From assembly GCA_050304615.1 (NCBI GenBank), contig JBNLDW010000011.1:434001-498000 (forward strand): DNA of 64,000 nucleotides. Reading direction: 5' to 3'. The position numbers and the translations under genes were made by a program. The stretch comes from CBFDBF01 sp050304615. GTDB lineage: Bacteria; Pseudomonadota; Gammaproteobacteria; Chromatiales; Chromatiaceae. Shown here piece by piece: positions 40,693-48,194 of this stretch (positions within the stretch are counted from its first letter, which is position 1; each line of letters opens with the position of its first letter). The notes under the pieces are model-generated. The model was not told where the DNA came from. It saw only the letters and a program-made list of their open reading frames with translations, and ran no database searches.

Positions 40693-41949
40693 ATGAATCT
40701 TACCGAACTAAAGCAAACCCCGGCGGCCGATCTGGTCTCCCTGGCCGCCTCTATGGGAGTTGAGGGCGTTGCCCGCTCCCGCAAGCAGGACCTCATCTTC
40801 GCCATTCTCAAGGCCCACGCAAAAAAGGGCGAGGATATTCATGGAGATGGAGTGCTAGAGATACTGCAAGATGGCTTCGGTTTTCTTCGTTCGGCCGATT
40901 GCTCCTACTTGGCAGGCCCCGATGACATCTATGTCTCTCCCAGCCAGATCAGGCGGTTTAATCTGCGAACTGGCGATACCATCTCAGGCAAGATTCGCCC
41001 ACCTAAGTCTGGCGAGCGTTACTTTGCGCTACTCAAGGTAGATGAGATCAATTACGACAAACCGGAAGATGCGAAAAACAAAATCCTGTTTGAAAATTTT
41101 ACCCCGCTATTTGCTAATGAAAAGTTTAATCTGGAGATAGGTAACGGTAGCACCGAAGACATTACAGTCCGTACTATTGAGCTGTGCGCCCCTATTGGTA
41201 AGGGTCAGCGTGGGTTGATCGTATCGCCCCCCAAGGCCGGTAAAACCATGTTGATGCAGAATATTGCACAGTCTATCGCGCACAATCATCCTGAGTGTTA
41301 CCTCATAGTGCTGCTTATTGATGAGCGTCCGGAAGAGGTGACCGAGATGGCCCGCTCCGTCCGTGGTGAGGTCATCTCATCCACCTTTGATGAGCCGGCA
41401 GCTCGCCACGTGCAAGTGGCTGAAATGGTTATTGCCAAGGCGAAGCGGCTGGTGGAGCATAAAAAAGATGTGGTGATTTTGCTCGATTCTGTCACCCGCC
41501 TGGCCCGTGCCTATAACACCGTTATCCCATCATCGGGCAAGGTGTTGACAGGTGGTGTTGATGCCAATGCGCTACAGCGTCCAAAACGTTTTTTTGGGGC
41601 GGCCCGCAATGTCGAAGAGGGCGGCAGCCTTACCATTATTGCCACCGCCCTGGTAGAGACAGGCTCTCGCATGGATGACGTAATCTACGAAGAGTTTAAG
41701 GGTACCGGTAATATGGAGATCCATCTGGATCGCCGCATTGCCGAGAAGAGGATCTTTCCGGCCATCAACATCAACCGCTCCGGTACTCGCCGCGAAGATC
41801 TGCTGATGAAACCGGCTGATCTGCAAAAGATGTGGATTTTGCGCAAGATTCTGCACCCCATGGATGAGCTGGCTGCGATGGAGTTTCTGTTCGATAAGCT
41901 TAAGGGCACCAAGACTAACAACGAGTTCTTCGACTCTATGAAGGGTTAG
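40693..41949 (+). CDS. rho: Transcription termination factor Rho
   Basis: A 418-residue Rho hexamer subunit. The N-terminal RNA-binding domain has MNLTELKQTPAADLVSLA and the cold-shock-like GVLEILQDGFGFLRS. The ATPase core has Walker A SPPKAGKTML, Walker B VVILLDSVTRLARAYN, the Q-loop/R-loop segments and LTGGVDANALQRPKRFFGAARN. It ends in the normal NEFFDSMKG. Bacterial Rho is autoregulated by attenuation in its leader; the 191-base leader here (40502-40692) is long enough but I see no clear rut pattern. Confidence 0.98.
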   Translation: MNLTELKQTPAADLVSLAASMGVEGVARSRKQDLIFAILKAHAKKGEDIHGDGVLEILQDGFGFLRSADCSYLAGPDDIYVSPSQIRRFNLRTGDTISGKIRPPKSGERYFALLKVDEINYDKPEDAKNKILFENFTPLFANEKFNLEIGNGSTEDITVRTIELCAPIGKGQRGLIVSPPKAGKTMLMQNIAQSIAHNHPECYLIVLLIDERPEEVTEMARSVRGEVISSTFDEPAARHVQVAEMVIAKAKRLVEHKKDVVILLDSVTRLARAYNTVIPSSGKVLTGGVDANALQRPKRFFGAARNVEEGGSLTIIATALVETGSRMDDVIYEEFKGTGNMEIHLDRRIAEKRIFPAININRSGTRREDLLMKPADLQKMWILRKILHPMDELAAMEFLFDKLKGTKTNNEFFDSMKG

Positions 41950-42438
41950 CTACTGTTCAACTTTTGCTCCAAGCCGGCGTCATAGTGGCTGTGAATCCCG
42001 CCGGTTCTCTGGATGCTGACTAGTTCTGGTCGTATCCACTGCTGTCCCATAAGATATGCAAATTTAGCGGATAACTGCTTTAAAACTAGAGCATACGACC
42101 GTAACCATTGAGGCGGGAACATGGCTTCGCATTATTTAACGCAAAGCTTCCGCTCCATGCTCACGCCCCTCGCCTACTTCCCTGTAGGCGAAGACGCCAA
42201 GACGCCAAGACGCCAAGACGCAATGGTCGCTAAGAAATACTAGCTTGTACTCAAACAGTTATAACCTTTGCGTTCTTCGCGTTTCTGCGCCTTAGCGTTG
42301 AAATAAAGGTTTGTGGGACAGCAATGGGTTGTATCCCACAGCAACAAATGGCGATAATTTGTAACTGTCTTGTGAGATATATCCCTTAATATACCCTCGG
42401 CTCTGACCTCTAATTGCGTTTCCTGTTATCCTCGTCCC
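41950..42438. repeat. Intergenic region with inverted and tandem repeats
   Basis: 489 bases without a gene. Imperfect terminal inverted repeats (TCCACTGCTGTCCCATAAG-like at about 42035-42053 and its complement at 42310-42328, 15 of 19 matching) enclose about 290 bp. Inside are an 8-bp dyad GGTCGTAT/ATACGACC, a stem TCGCCTAC/GTAGGCGA, and a tandem array of the 8-mer GACGCCAA (three full copies and a partial one, about 42191-42221). Around 42260-42300 is a stretch resembling a dispersed ACGCAAAG-type repeat in reverse. No CRISPR spacing. Read as a relic of a non-autonomous element. Confidence 0.55.
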
Positions 42439-43122
42439 ATGGACCGGATCGAAAAACCTACGCGGGCCATGATCCTGGCTGCAGGCCGGGGCGAACGTAT
42501 GCGCCCCCTTACGGATCACATCCCAAAGCCGCTGCTAGAGGTAGGTGGCAGGCCCCTGATTCAATATCATGTCGAGGCACTTGCGCGTGCCGGTATAGTC
42601 GATCTTGTGGTCAACCACGCCCATCTGGGGGAGCAGATTGAGGCATTCCTTGGGGACGGTAGTCGCTGGGGGGTCTCTATCGCCTACTCCCCTGAGCCCC
42701 CGGGGGCACTGGAGACTGGCGGTGGTATCTTTAACGCACTGCCACTGCTGGGCGCTGCCCCGTTTCTGGTTATTAATGGGGATATCTGGAGCGATTACGA
42801 CCTCTCCCAAGTTGCCTGTCCCACTGGCATGCTGGCACACCTGATCCTGGTAGGGAATCCAACCCATAATCCGAGCGGTGATTTCCATCTGCAGGATGGA
42901 GTGATCTCCAACGATGGGGCCGGGCGTCTCACCTTCAGCGGAATAGGTGTTTATAGTCCGGGGCTTTTTTCTAAATGTGAAGCGGGGGCCTTCCCTCTGG
43001 CGCCGCTGCTACGTGAGGCCGCAGCCATCGGACGGGTGAGTGGTGAGCAGTACCTAGGTGGTTGGATCGACGTGGGTACACCTCAGCGCCTCGAAGAACT
43101 AGACGATTATTTGAAGGACTAG
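42439..43122 (+). CDS. murU: N-acetylmuramate/mannose-1-phosphate nucleotidyltransferase
   Basis: A 227-residue sugar-1-phosphate nucleotidyltransferase with the signature MILAAGRGERMRPLTDHIPKPLLEVGGRPLIQYHVEAL, the substrate-lid segment APFLVINGDIWSDYDL and the ending LGGWIDVGTPQRLEELD. In this size class and lineage it is MurU (MurNAc-alpha-1-P uridylyltransferase in cell-wall recycling). Its usual partner kinase AmgK is not next to it; instead a GCS2-like ligase follows after 5 bases. GDP-mannose-type activity cannot be excluded. Confidence 0.85.
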   Translation: MDRIEKPTRAMILAAGRGERMRPLTDHIPKPLLEVGGRPLIQYHVEALARAGIVDLVVNHAHLGEQIEAFLGDGSRWGVSIAYSPEPPGALETGGGIFNALPLLGAAPFLVINGDIWSDYDLSQVACPTGMLAHLILVGNPTHNPSGDFHLQDGVISNDGAGRLTFSGIGVYSPGLFSKCEAGAFPLAPLLREAAAIGRVSGEQYLGGWIDVGTPQRLEELDDYLKD

Positions 43123-43127
43123 GTGCA

Positions 43128-44546
43128 ATGGGACAGGAGATAACAGACAGCCACTTTGAACCCGAGGATTTTCAACTCTTTGCACAACGGCTAGAGCGGG
43201 AGACCCGACTATTGTGTAAATGGCTGGACGAGGGGGTGTTCCCCAATGGGCATAGTGAGTGCGGGTTCGAACTGGAGGCGTGGTTGGTGGATGCCGCGGC
43301 GCGGCCCGCCCCGATTATCGAGCCCTATCTCAACCAGCTTAACGATCCACTGGTAGTTCCGGAGTTGGCTAGCTTCAACGTAGAGTTAAACGGTAGCCAC
43401 CGACCGCTGCAAGACAATGCCCTGACCGCCCTGAAGGATGAATTGGTGCAGACCTGGGATAGTTGTAACGGCGCGGCAGAACAGTTTGGGGCACGGCTTG
43501 CCATGATCGGGATTCTGCCTACCGCAGAGCAGGGCGATTTTAGCCTCGCTAATATGTCACCCCTGCATCGTTACCGTGCCTTGAATGAGCAGGTCTTCAA
43601 GATGCGGGGAGGGAGGCCGCTACAGCTGGATATCTCAGGTAGAGACCAATTACGCATGGAACATGATGATGTTATGTTGGAGGCAGCATCAACCTCATTC
43701 CAGATTCACCTGAAGATCGATGCAGACATGGCTGGGCGTTTCTACAACGCCTCCAAGATCATCTCGGCGCCAATTGTGGCAGTGTGTGCCAACTCGCCCT
43801 TTCTGTTCGGGTCCGATCTGTGGGATGAGACCCGAATCCCACTGTTTGAGCAGTCAGTAGCGGTAGGTGATTCCGAGCTGAACAGGCGAGTCACCTTTGG
43901 TATTCGTTATATCAATCGATCTATCTCGGAGTATTTTCGAGCCAACCTGGATCGATATCCGGTGCTCCTGCCAAGGCTGGTGGATGAGCCAGAGGAGAGT
44001 CTGGCCCATGTCTGTTTTCATAACGGGACCATCTGGCGCTGGAATCGCCCTTTGATCGGTTTTGATGATGACGGCCAGCCACATGTTCGTATAGAGCATC
44101 GTGTGGTGCCTGCCGGGCCGTCGATCGTAGACAGTATTGCCAATGCCGCGTTCTATTACGGTGCCGTTACCTTCCTGGCAACCCAGGAGGTACCGCCCGA
44201 GAGTCTCCTTCCATTTGAGGTGGCGCGGGAGAACTTCTACCGGGCTGCAAGGCTGGGTCTGCGCACACCGCTATTCTGGCTGGATGGCAGGAGTGCCGAT
44301 ATGTCTGAGCTCTGCCTTGAGCTGCTGCTGCCGCAGGCACGCGAGGGGCTGCTCAATCTAGGCGTTGATCGGGATGAGGTGGATTACTGGCTAGGGATCA
44401 TAGAGAGACGTATTGACTGCGGACGTACTGGCGCGGTATGGCAACGCCAGTGGGTGAAGCGTCACGGTCCCGATATGGTAGGGCTTACACAGGCCTACCT
44501 GGAGCGCCAGGCAGCGGGGACACCCGTACATGAGTGGGCGGTGTAG
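43128..44546 (+). CDS. Glutamate-cysteine ligase family 2 (GCS2)-like protein
   Basis: A 472-residue carboxylate-amine ligase-like protein. Features that fit the GCS2 fold are GFELEAWLVDAAARP, VVPELASFNVELNG (acidic metal ligands), ASTSFQIHLKIDADMAGRFYNASKIISAPIVAVCANSPFLFG and RIEHRVVPAGPS. Classic GCS2 makes gamma-glutamylcysteine, but many family members use other amines or acids. ATG 43128 follows the murU stop by 5 bases; the longer frame from 43062 overlaps murU. The next gene is a metallopeptidase of the AstE/AspA type, so ligase and hydrolase may act on the same amide. Confidence 0.75.
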   Translation: MGQEITDSHFEPEDFQLFAQRLERETRLLCKWLDEGVFPNGHSECGFELEAWLVDAAARPAPIIEPYLNQLNDPLVVPELASFNVELNGSHRPLQDNALTALKDELVQTWDSCNGAAEQFGARLAMIGILPTAEQGDFSLANMSPLHRYRALNEQVFKMRGGRPLQLDISGRDQLRMEHDDVMLEAASTSFQIHLKIDADMAGRFYNASKIISAPIVAVCANSPFLFGSDLWDETRIPLFEQSVAVGDSELNRRVTFGIRYINRSISEYFRANLDRYPVLLPRLVDEPEESLAHVCFHNGTIWRWNRPLIGFDDDGQPHVRIEHRVVPAGPSIVDSIANAAFYYGAVTFLATQEVPPESLLPFEVARENFYRAARLGLRTPLFWLDGRSADMSELCLELLLPQAREGLLNLGVDRDEVDYWLGIIERRIDCGRTGAVWQRQWVKRHGPDMVGLTQAYLERQAAGTPVHEWAV

Positions 44547-44596
44547 CATCTTGTTTAGATAAAATCGAGTTCTGTGCTTTTAGTGAAATCAAAATT

Positions 44597-45628
44597 ATGT
44601 TGCGAGAGTTAGACCACATACCGGAAGGCCTGTTGGAGCTAAATGCCATTCAACTGGAGGCCGCACTGGGAGGGCCGACACTGATTCATCTTCCAGGACG
44701 GCGCGAGCCAGGGCTGTTTGTCTCTGTGTTGATGCACGGCAATGAGCCGGTAGGCTGGGAGGCGTTGCGGGGGCTTCTGCGTCACTACCGACCAGGTGGA
44801 GGGGAGCAGTCGTTGCCGCGGTCGCTGAGTATCTTTATAGGCAATGTCAGCGCTGCCGCCCAAGGGGTTCGCCACCTTGACGGGCAGCCGGATTACAACC
44901 GGGTCTGGCCAGGTTGTGAGGAAGGGGATAGGGACAGCGTGGAGCACCGTATGATGCAGCAGGTAGTCGATACCATGGTGAGCAAGGGACTTTTTGCGAG
45001 TGTGGACCTGCATAACAATACCGGAGTTAATCCCCATTACGCCTGCATCAACGTTATCGATGACCGATTTATGCACCTGGCCACTATGTTTGGACGGCTT
45101 GTGGTCTATTTTATTAGGCCCTGCGGGGTGCAGTCGAAGGCGATGGCGCAGCACTGTCCAGCGGTTACGCTAGAGTGCGGCAAGGTGGGTCAAACCCATG
45201 GAGTGGAACATGCCCGCGACTATCTACAGGCGATCCTGCATCTTTTTGAATATCCCACTCATCAGGTGGCAGAGCAGGATATCGACCTATTGCATACGGT
45301 AGCTACAGTAAAGGTTGGAGATGACGTCACCTTCGGATTTGGGGATGCAGGGGCAGATATCTGCTTTGTGCAGGATTTGGATCACTTGAACTTTCGCGAG
45401 CTGCCGCGAGGCACCTCCCTGGGGAGAGTGAATATGGACTCAGGGTTTGGTTTGGAGGTATATGATGAACAGGGTAACGAGGTATCAGAACAGTACTTTG
45501 TGCTGGATGGAGGCGAACTACGACTACGCAATCCTGTAATTCCATCCATGTTGACCAGAGATCAGACGGTAGTAAGGCAGGACTGTCTCTGTTATCTGAT
45601 GGAGCGGTATGGCTATCATCTGCTGTGA
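44597..45628 (+). CDS. AstE/aspartoacylase-like M14 metallopeptidase
   Basis: A 343-residue zinc carboxypeptidase-fold amidohydrolase. A metal site with His and Glu is in the motif VLMHGNEPVGWEAL (HGNE-type); VDLHNNTGVNPHYAC and LECGKVGQTHGVEHA carry the third ligand and the catalytic-acid region. The family includes succinylglutamate desuccinylase and aspartoacylase. Start ATG 44597 is chosen inside the longer frame (44534). The gap to the GCS2-like gene is 50 bases, so co-transcription is likely. Substrate unknown. Confidence 0.75.
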   Translation: MLRELDHIPEGLLELNAIQLEAALGGPTLIHLPGRREPGLFVSVLMHGNEPVGWEALRGLLRHYRPGGGEQSLPRSLSIFIGNVSAAAQGVRHLDGQPDYNRVWPGCEEGDRDSVEHRMMQQVVDTMVSKGLFASVDLHNNTGVNPHYACINVIDDRFMHLATMFGRLVVYFIRPCGVQSKAMAQHCPAVTLECGKVGQTHGVEHARDYLQAILHLFEYPTHQVAEQDIDLLHTVATVKVGDDVTFGFGDAGADICFVQDLDHLNFRELPRGTSLGRVNMDSGFGLEVYDEQGNEVSEQYFVLDGGELRLRNPVIPSMLTRDQTVVRQDCLCYLMERYGYHLL

Positions 45629-45686
45629 CATAAATAGCCACATGGTCTGGATCGGTCCTTGAGGGGGATATAAATAGCCGTCTCTG

Positions 45687-45707
45687 ACCGATTTGCCACT
45701 AATCGGT
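45687..45707. other. Stem-loop upstream of groES
   Basis: ACCGATT (45687-45693) and AATCGGT (45701-45707) form a 7-bp stem with a 7-base loop. There is no U-tract. It may be a weak terminator of the metallopeptidase gene or part of the groE control region; its sequence is not the CIRCE element. Confidence 0.4.
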
Positions 45708-45736
45708 GATCTTAGCGAATAATTTCTGGCTGTGCC

Positions 45737-45764
45737 CTTGACTCTCAGAAGTTTGCCCCTATAT
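45737..45764 (+). promoter_or_regulatory. Sigma-32 heat-shock promoter of groES-groEL
   Basis: CTTGAC (45737-45742), 13 bases, then CCCCTATAT (45756-45764): a near-consensus RpoH promoter (CTTGAA-N13-CCCCATNT type), 94 bases upstream of groES. Confidence 0.8.
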
Positions 45765-45857
45765 ATTACCGCGAACTTGGCGGAGAACTTTAGATAATAA
45801 TCCGTCTTATATTGAAAAACCATTGATTTATTTAATATTTTTAGGAGAGCTCAGTAG

Positions 45858-46148
45858 ATGAATATTCGTCCACTGCATGATCGCGTGATCGTTCGTCGTA
45901 TGGAAGAAGAGCGCACCACCCCAGGAGGCATAGTGCTTCCAGATTCAGCCACCGAGAAGCCTGATCAAGGCGAGGTACTGGCCGTTGGCAAGGGCAAGAT
46001 TCTTGAGAACGGAGATGTTCGCCCTCTTGATGTCAAGGTTGGTGATAAGATCCTATTCGGCAAGTACTCAGGTACCGCAGTCAAAGTTGATGGTGATGAG
46101 GTGCTGGTGATGCGTGAAGAGGACATTATGGGTGTGATTGAAGGCTGA
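45858..46148 (+). CDS. groES: Co-chaperonin GroES
   Basis: A 96-residue GroES: MNIRPLHDRVIVRRMEEERTTPGGIVLPDSATEKPDQGEV with the mobile-loop glycines, ending VLVMREEDIMGVIEG. It caps the GroEL cavity. First gene of the groE operon behind a sigma-32 promoter; groEL follows after 72 bases. Confidence 0.98.
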   Translation: MNIRPLHDRVIVRRMEEERTTPGGIVLPDSATEKPDQGEVLAVGKGKILENGDVRPLDVKVGDKILFGKYSGTAVKVDGDEVLVMREEDIMGVIEG

Positions 46149-46220
46149 TTGTCACGGCATATAGCCGAGCAATGCTGAATATCCACATAGACGAATTCTA
46201 GATTTTCGAGGAATAACGCA

Positions 46221-47879
46221 ATGAGTGCGAAAGAGGTTAAATTTGGTAACTCCGCCCGCAGCCGTATGATGCAGGGCGTTAATATTTTGGCTGATGCCGT
46301 CAAGGTAACGCTTGGCCCGAAGGGCCGCAACGTGGTGTTGGATAAGTCCTTCGGGGCTCCAACTGTGACCAAAGATGGAGTCTCTGTGGCCAAGGCTATA
46401 GAGCTATCCGACAAGTTTGAGAACATGGGTGCACAGATGGTGAAAGAGGTTGCCTCACACACCTCTGATATTGCTGGTGATGGCACCACGACCGCCACCG
46501 TCCTGGCTCAGGCCATGGTGCGTGAAGGGCTGAAGGCGGTTGCCGCCGGCATGAACCCTATGGATCTCAAGCGTGGTATGGATAAGGCCGTGGTTGCTGC
46601 GGTGGAAGAGCTGAAGAAGCTATCCAAGCCCTGTGTTAATGACAAGGAGATTGCCCAGGTGGGTACTATCTCTGCCAATTCCGATGAGTCCATTGGTAAC
46701 ATCATTGCCGAGGCCATGCAGAAGGTGGGCAAAGAGGGTGTTATTACTGTAGAAGAGGGTTCTACCCTGGACAATGAGCTGGATGTGGTAGAGGGGATGC
46801 AGTTTGATCGTGGCTATCTCTCTCCATACTTTGCTAACAATCAGCAAAATATGTCTGCCGAACTAGATGAGCCGCTAATCCTGCTACACGACAAGAAGCT
46901 CTCCAACATCCGTGACATGCTGCCAGTACTGGAAGCCGTAGCCAAGTCTGGTCGGCCGCTACTTATCATTGCAGAGGATATTGAGGGCGAGGCCCTGGCC
47001 ACCTTGGTGGTGAACAATATCCGTGGGATCGTCAAGGTCTGCGCGGTCAAGGCCCCGGGCTTTGGTGACCGCCGTAAGGCGATGCTGCAGGATATAGCCA
47101 TTCTGACTGGCGCTACCGTGATCTCTGAAGAGGTTGGTCTCTCCCTGGAGAAGGCCGGGATGGATGAGTTGGGTAGTGCGAAAAAGATCCAGATCACCAA
47201 AGAGGAGACCACCATCATTGATGGTGCCGGCTCTGAGGCAGATATCAAGGCGCGGGTTGATCAGGTGCGCGCCCAGATCGAAGAGACCAGCTCAGATTAT
47301 GATCGTGAGAAGCTGCAGGAGCGGGTTGCCAAGCTGGCAGGCGGCGTTGCCGTTATCAAGGTTGGCGCTGCTACTGAGGTAGAGATGAAAGAGAAGAAGG
47401 CGCGGGTTGAGGATGCGCTGCATGCTACCCGTGCGGCTGTAGAAGAGGGCGTAGTCCCTGGCGGCGGCGTATCTCTGATTCGTGCCTTACAGGCATTGGG
47501 TAAGGTCAAGGGTGATAACCATGACCAGGATGTCGGTATCAGCCTGGCCTTCCGTGCGATGGAAGAGCCGCTGCGTCAGATTGTAACCAATGCCGGTGAT
47601 GAGGCCTCGGTAGTAGTCAATAAGGTGTCTGAGGGTAAAGGCAATTTTGGCTACAACGCTGGAACCGGTGAGTATGGCGACATGATTGCCATGGGTATCT
47701 TGGATCCAACCAAGGTGACCCGCACCGCTTTGCAGAACGCCGCCTCCGTCTCTGGCCTGATGGTTACCACGGAAGCTATGGTGGCCGATGAGCCTGCAGA
47801 TGAGGGCGCTGCTGCTATGCCTGATATGGGTGGCATGGGTGGTATGGGCGGCATGGGTGGTATGGGCGGAATGATGTAA
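46221..47879 (+). CDS. groEL: Chaperonin GroEL
   Basis: A 552-residue chaperonin: VTLGPKGRNVVLDKSFGAPTVTKDGVSVAKAIEL, DGTTTATVLAQAMV (ATP site) and the C-terminal GGM repeats (GGMGGMGGMGGMM) that line the folding chamber. Length and motifs are standard and the ATPase aspartates are present. A strong terminator follows. Confidence 0.99.
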   Translation: MSAKEVKFGNSARSRMMQGVNILADAVKVTLGPKGRNVVLDKSFGAPTVTKDGVSVAKAIELSDKFENMGAQMVKEVASHTSDIAGDGTTTATVLAQAMVREGLKAVAAGMNPMDLKRGMDKAVVAAVEELKKLSKPCVNDKEIAQVGTISANSDESIGNIIAEAMQKVGKEGVITVEEGSTLDNELDVVEGMQFDRGYLSPYFANNQQNMSAELDEPLILLHDKKLSNIRDMLPVLEAVAKSGRPLLIIAEDIEGEALATLVVNNIRGIVKVCAVKAPGFGDRRKAMLQDIAILTGATVISEEVGLSLEKAGMDELGSAKKIQITKEETTIIDGAGSEADIKARVDQVRAQIEETSSDYDREKLQERVAKLAGGVAVIKVGAATEVEMKEKKARVEDALHATRAAVEEGVVPGGGVSLIRALQALGKVKGDNHDQDVGISLAFRAMEEPLRQIVTNAGDEASVVVNKVSEGKGNFGYNAGTGEYGDMIAMGILDPTKVTRTALQNAASVSGLMVTTEAMVADEPADEGAAAMPDMGGMGGMGGMGGMGGMM

Positions 47880-48194
47880 GTGCCCCGCTACCTGTCGTAG
47901 CTACAAAGGCCCCGCTTCGGCGGGGCTTTTTTTATGCCCATGGATGGGCTGTATGCCGCGGAGCACAGGGACGATGTACAGGATGTACAAGTGTCGCGAG
48001 AGGCCAGGGATGGCCGAAGCGACTGGCCGTGAGCGACTGGGACGTATACCGCGAAGCAGAGGAGCAAGATGAGTCCGAAGGTTGAGAGCGCGGCTTAAGC
48101 AAGTAGGCAGCAATCTTCTGTCTCTATCTCATGCAGTTGCTGACTATTGCTGATAAAGTTAGCCGCATAACCGATGCACAAAGCTGGAGATAAC
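47880..48194. repeat. Post-groEL intergenic region with stem-GGGA-stem repeats
   Basis: 315 bases. After the groEL terminator lies a repeat-rich stretch (about 47955-48080): GGCCA-GGGA-TGGCC (48002-48015), two TGTACA motifs spaced by three bases, and GCGACTGG repeated twice (about 48018 and 48032). The core stem-GGGA-stem form also occurs at 28246-28261, suggesting a dispersed intergenic repeat family. No gene. The last 60 bases hold the glnE start signals. Confidence 0.5.
47909..47933 (+). terminator. Rho-independent terminator after groEL
   Basis: GCCCCGC-TTCG-GCGGGGC, a 7-bp GC stem with a UUCG tetraloop, is followed by seven Ts, 30 bases after the groEL stop. Confidence 0.95.

Noticed and set aside
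42191..42221. Tandem GACGCCAA units as a possible CRISPR remnant
   Set aside because: The units are contiguous, without unique spacers, and no cas gene is near.
47820..47876. Met/Gly repeat at the groEL end as an unusual tandem repeat
   Set aside because: GGM repeats are standard at the GroEL C-terminus.
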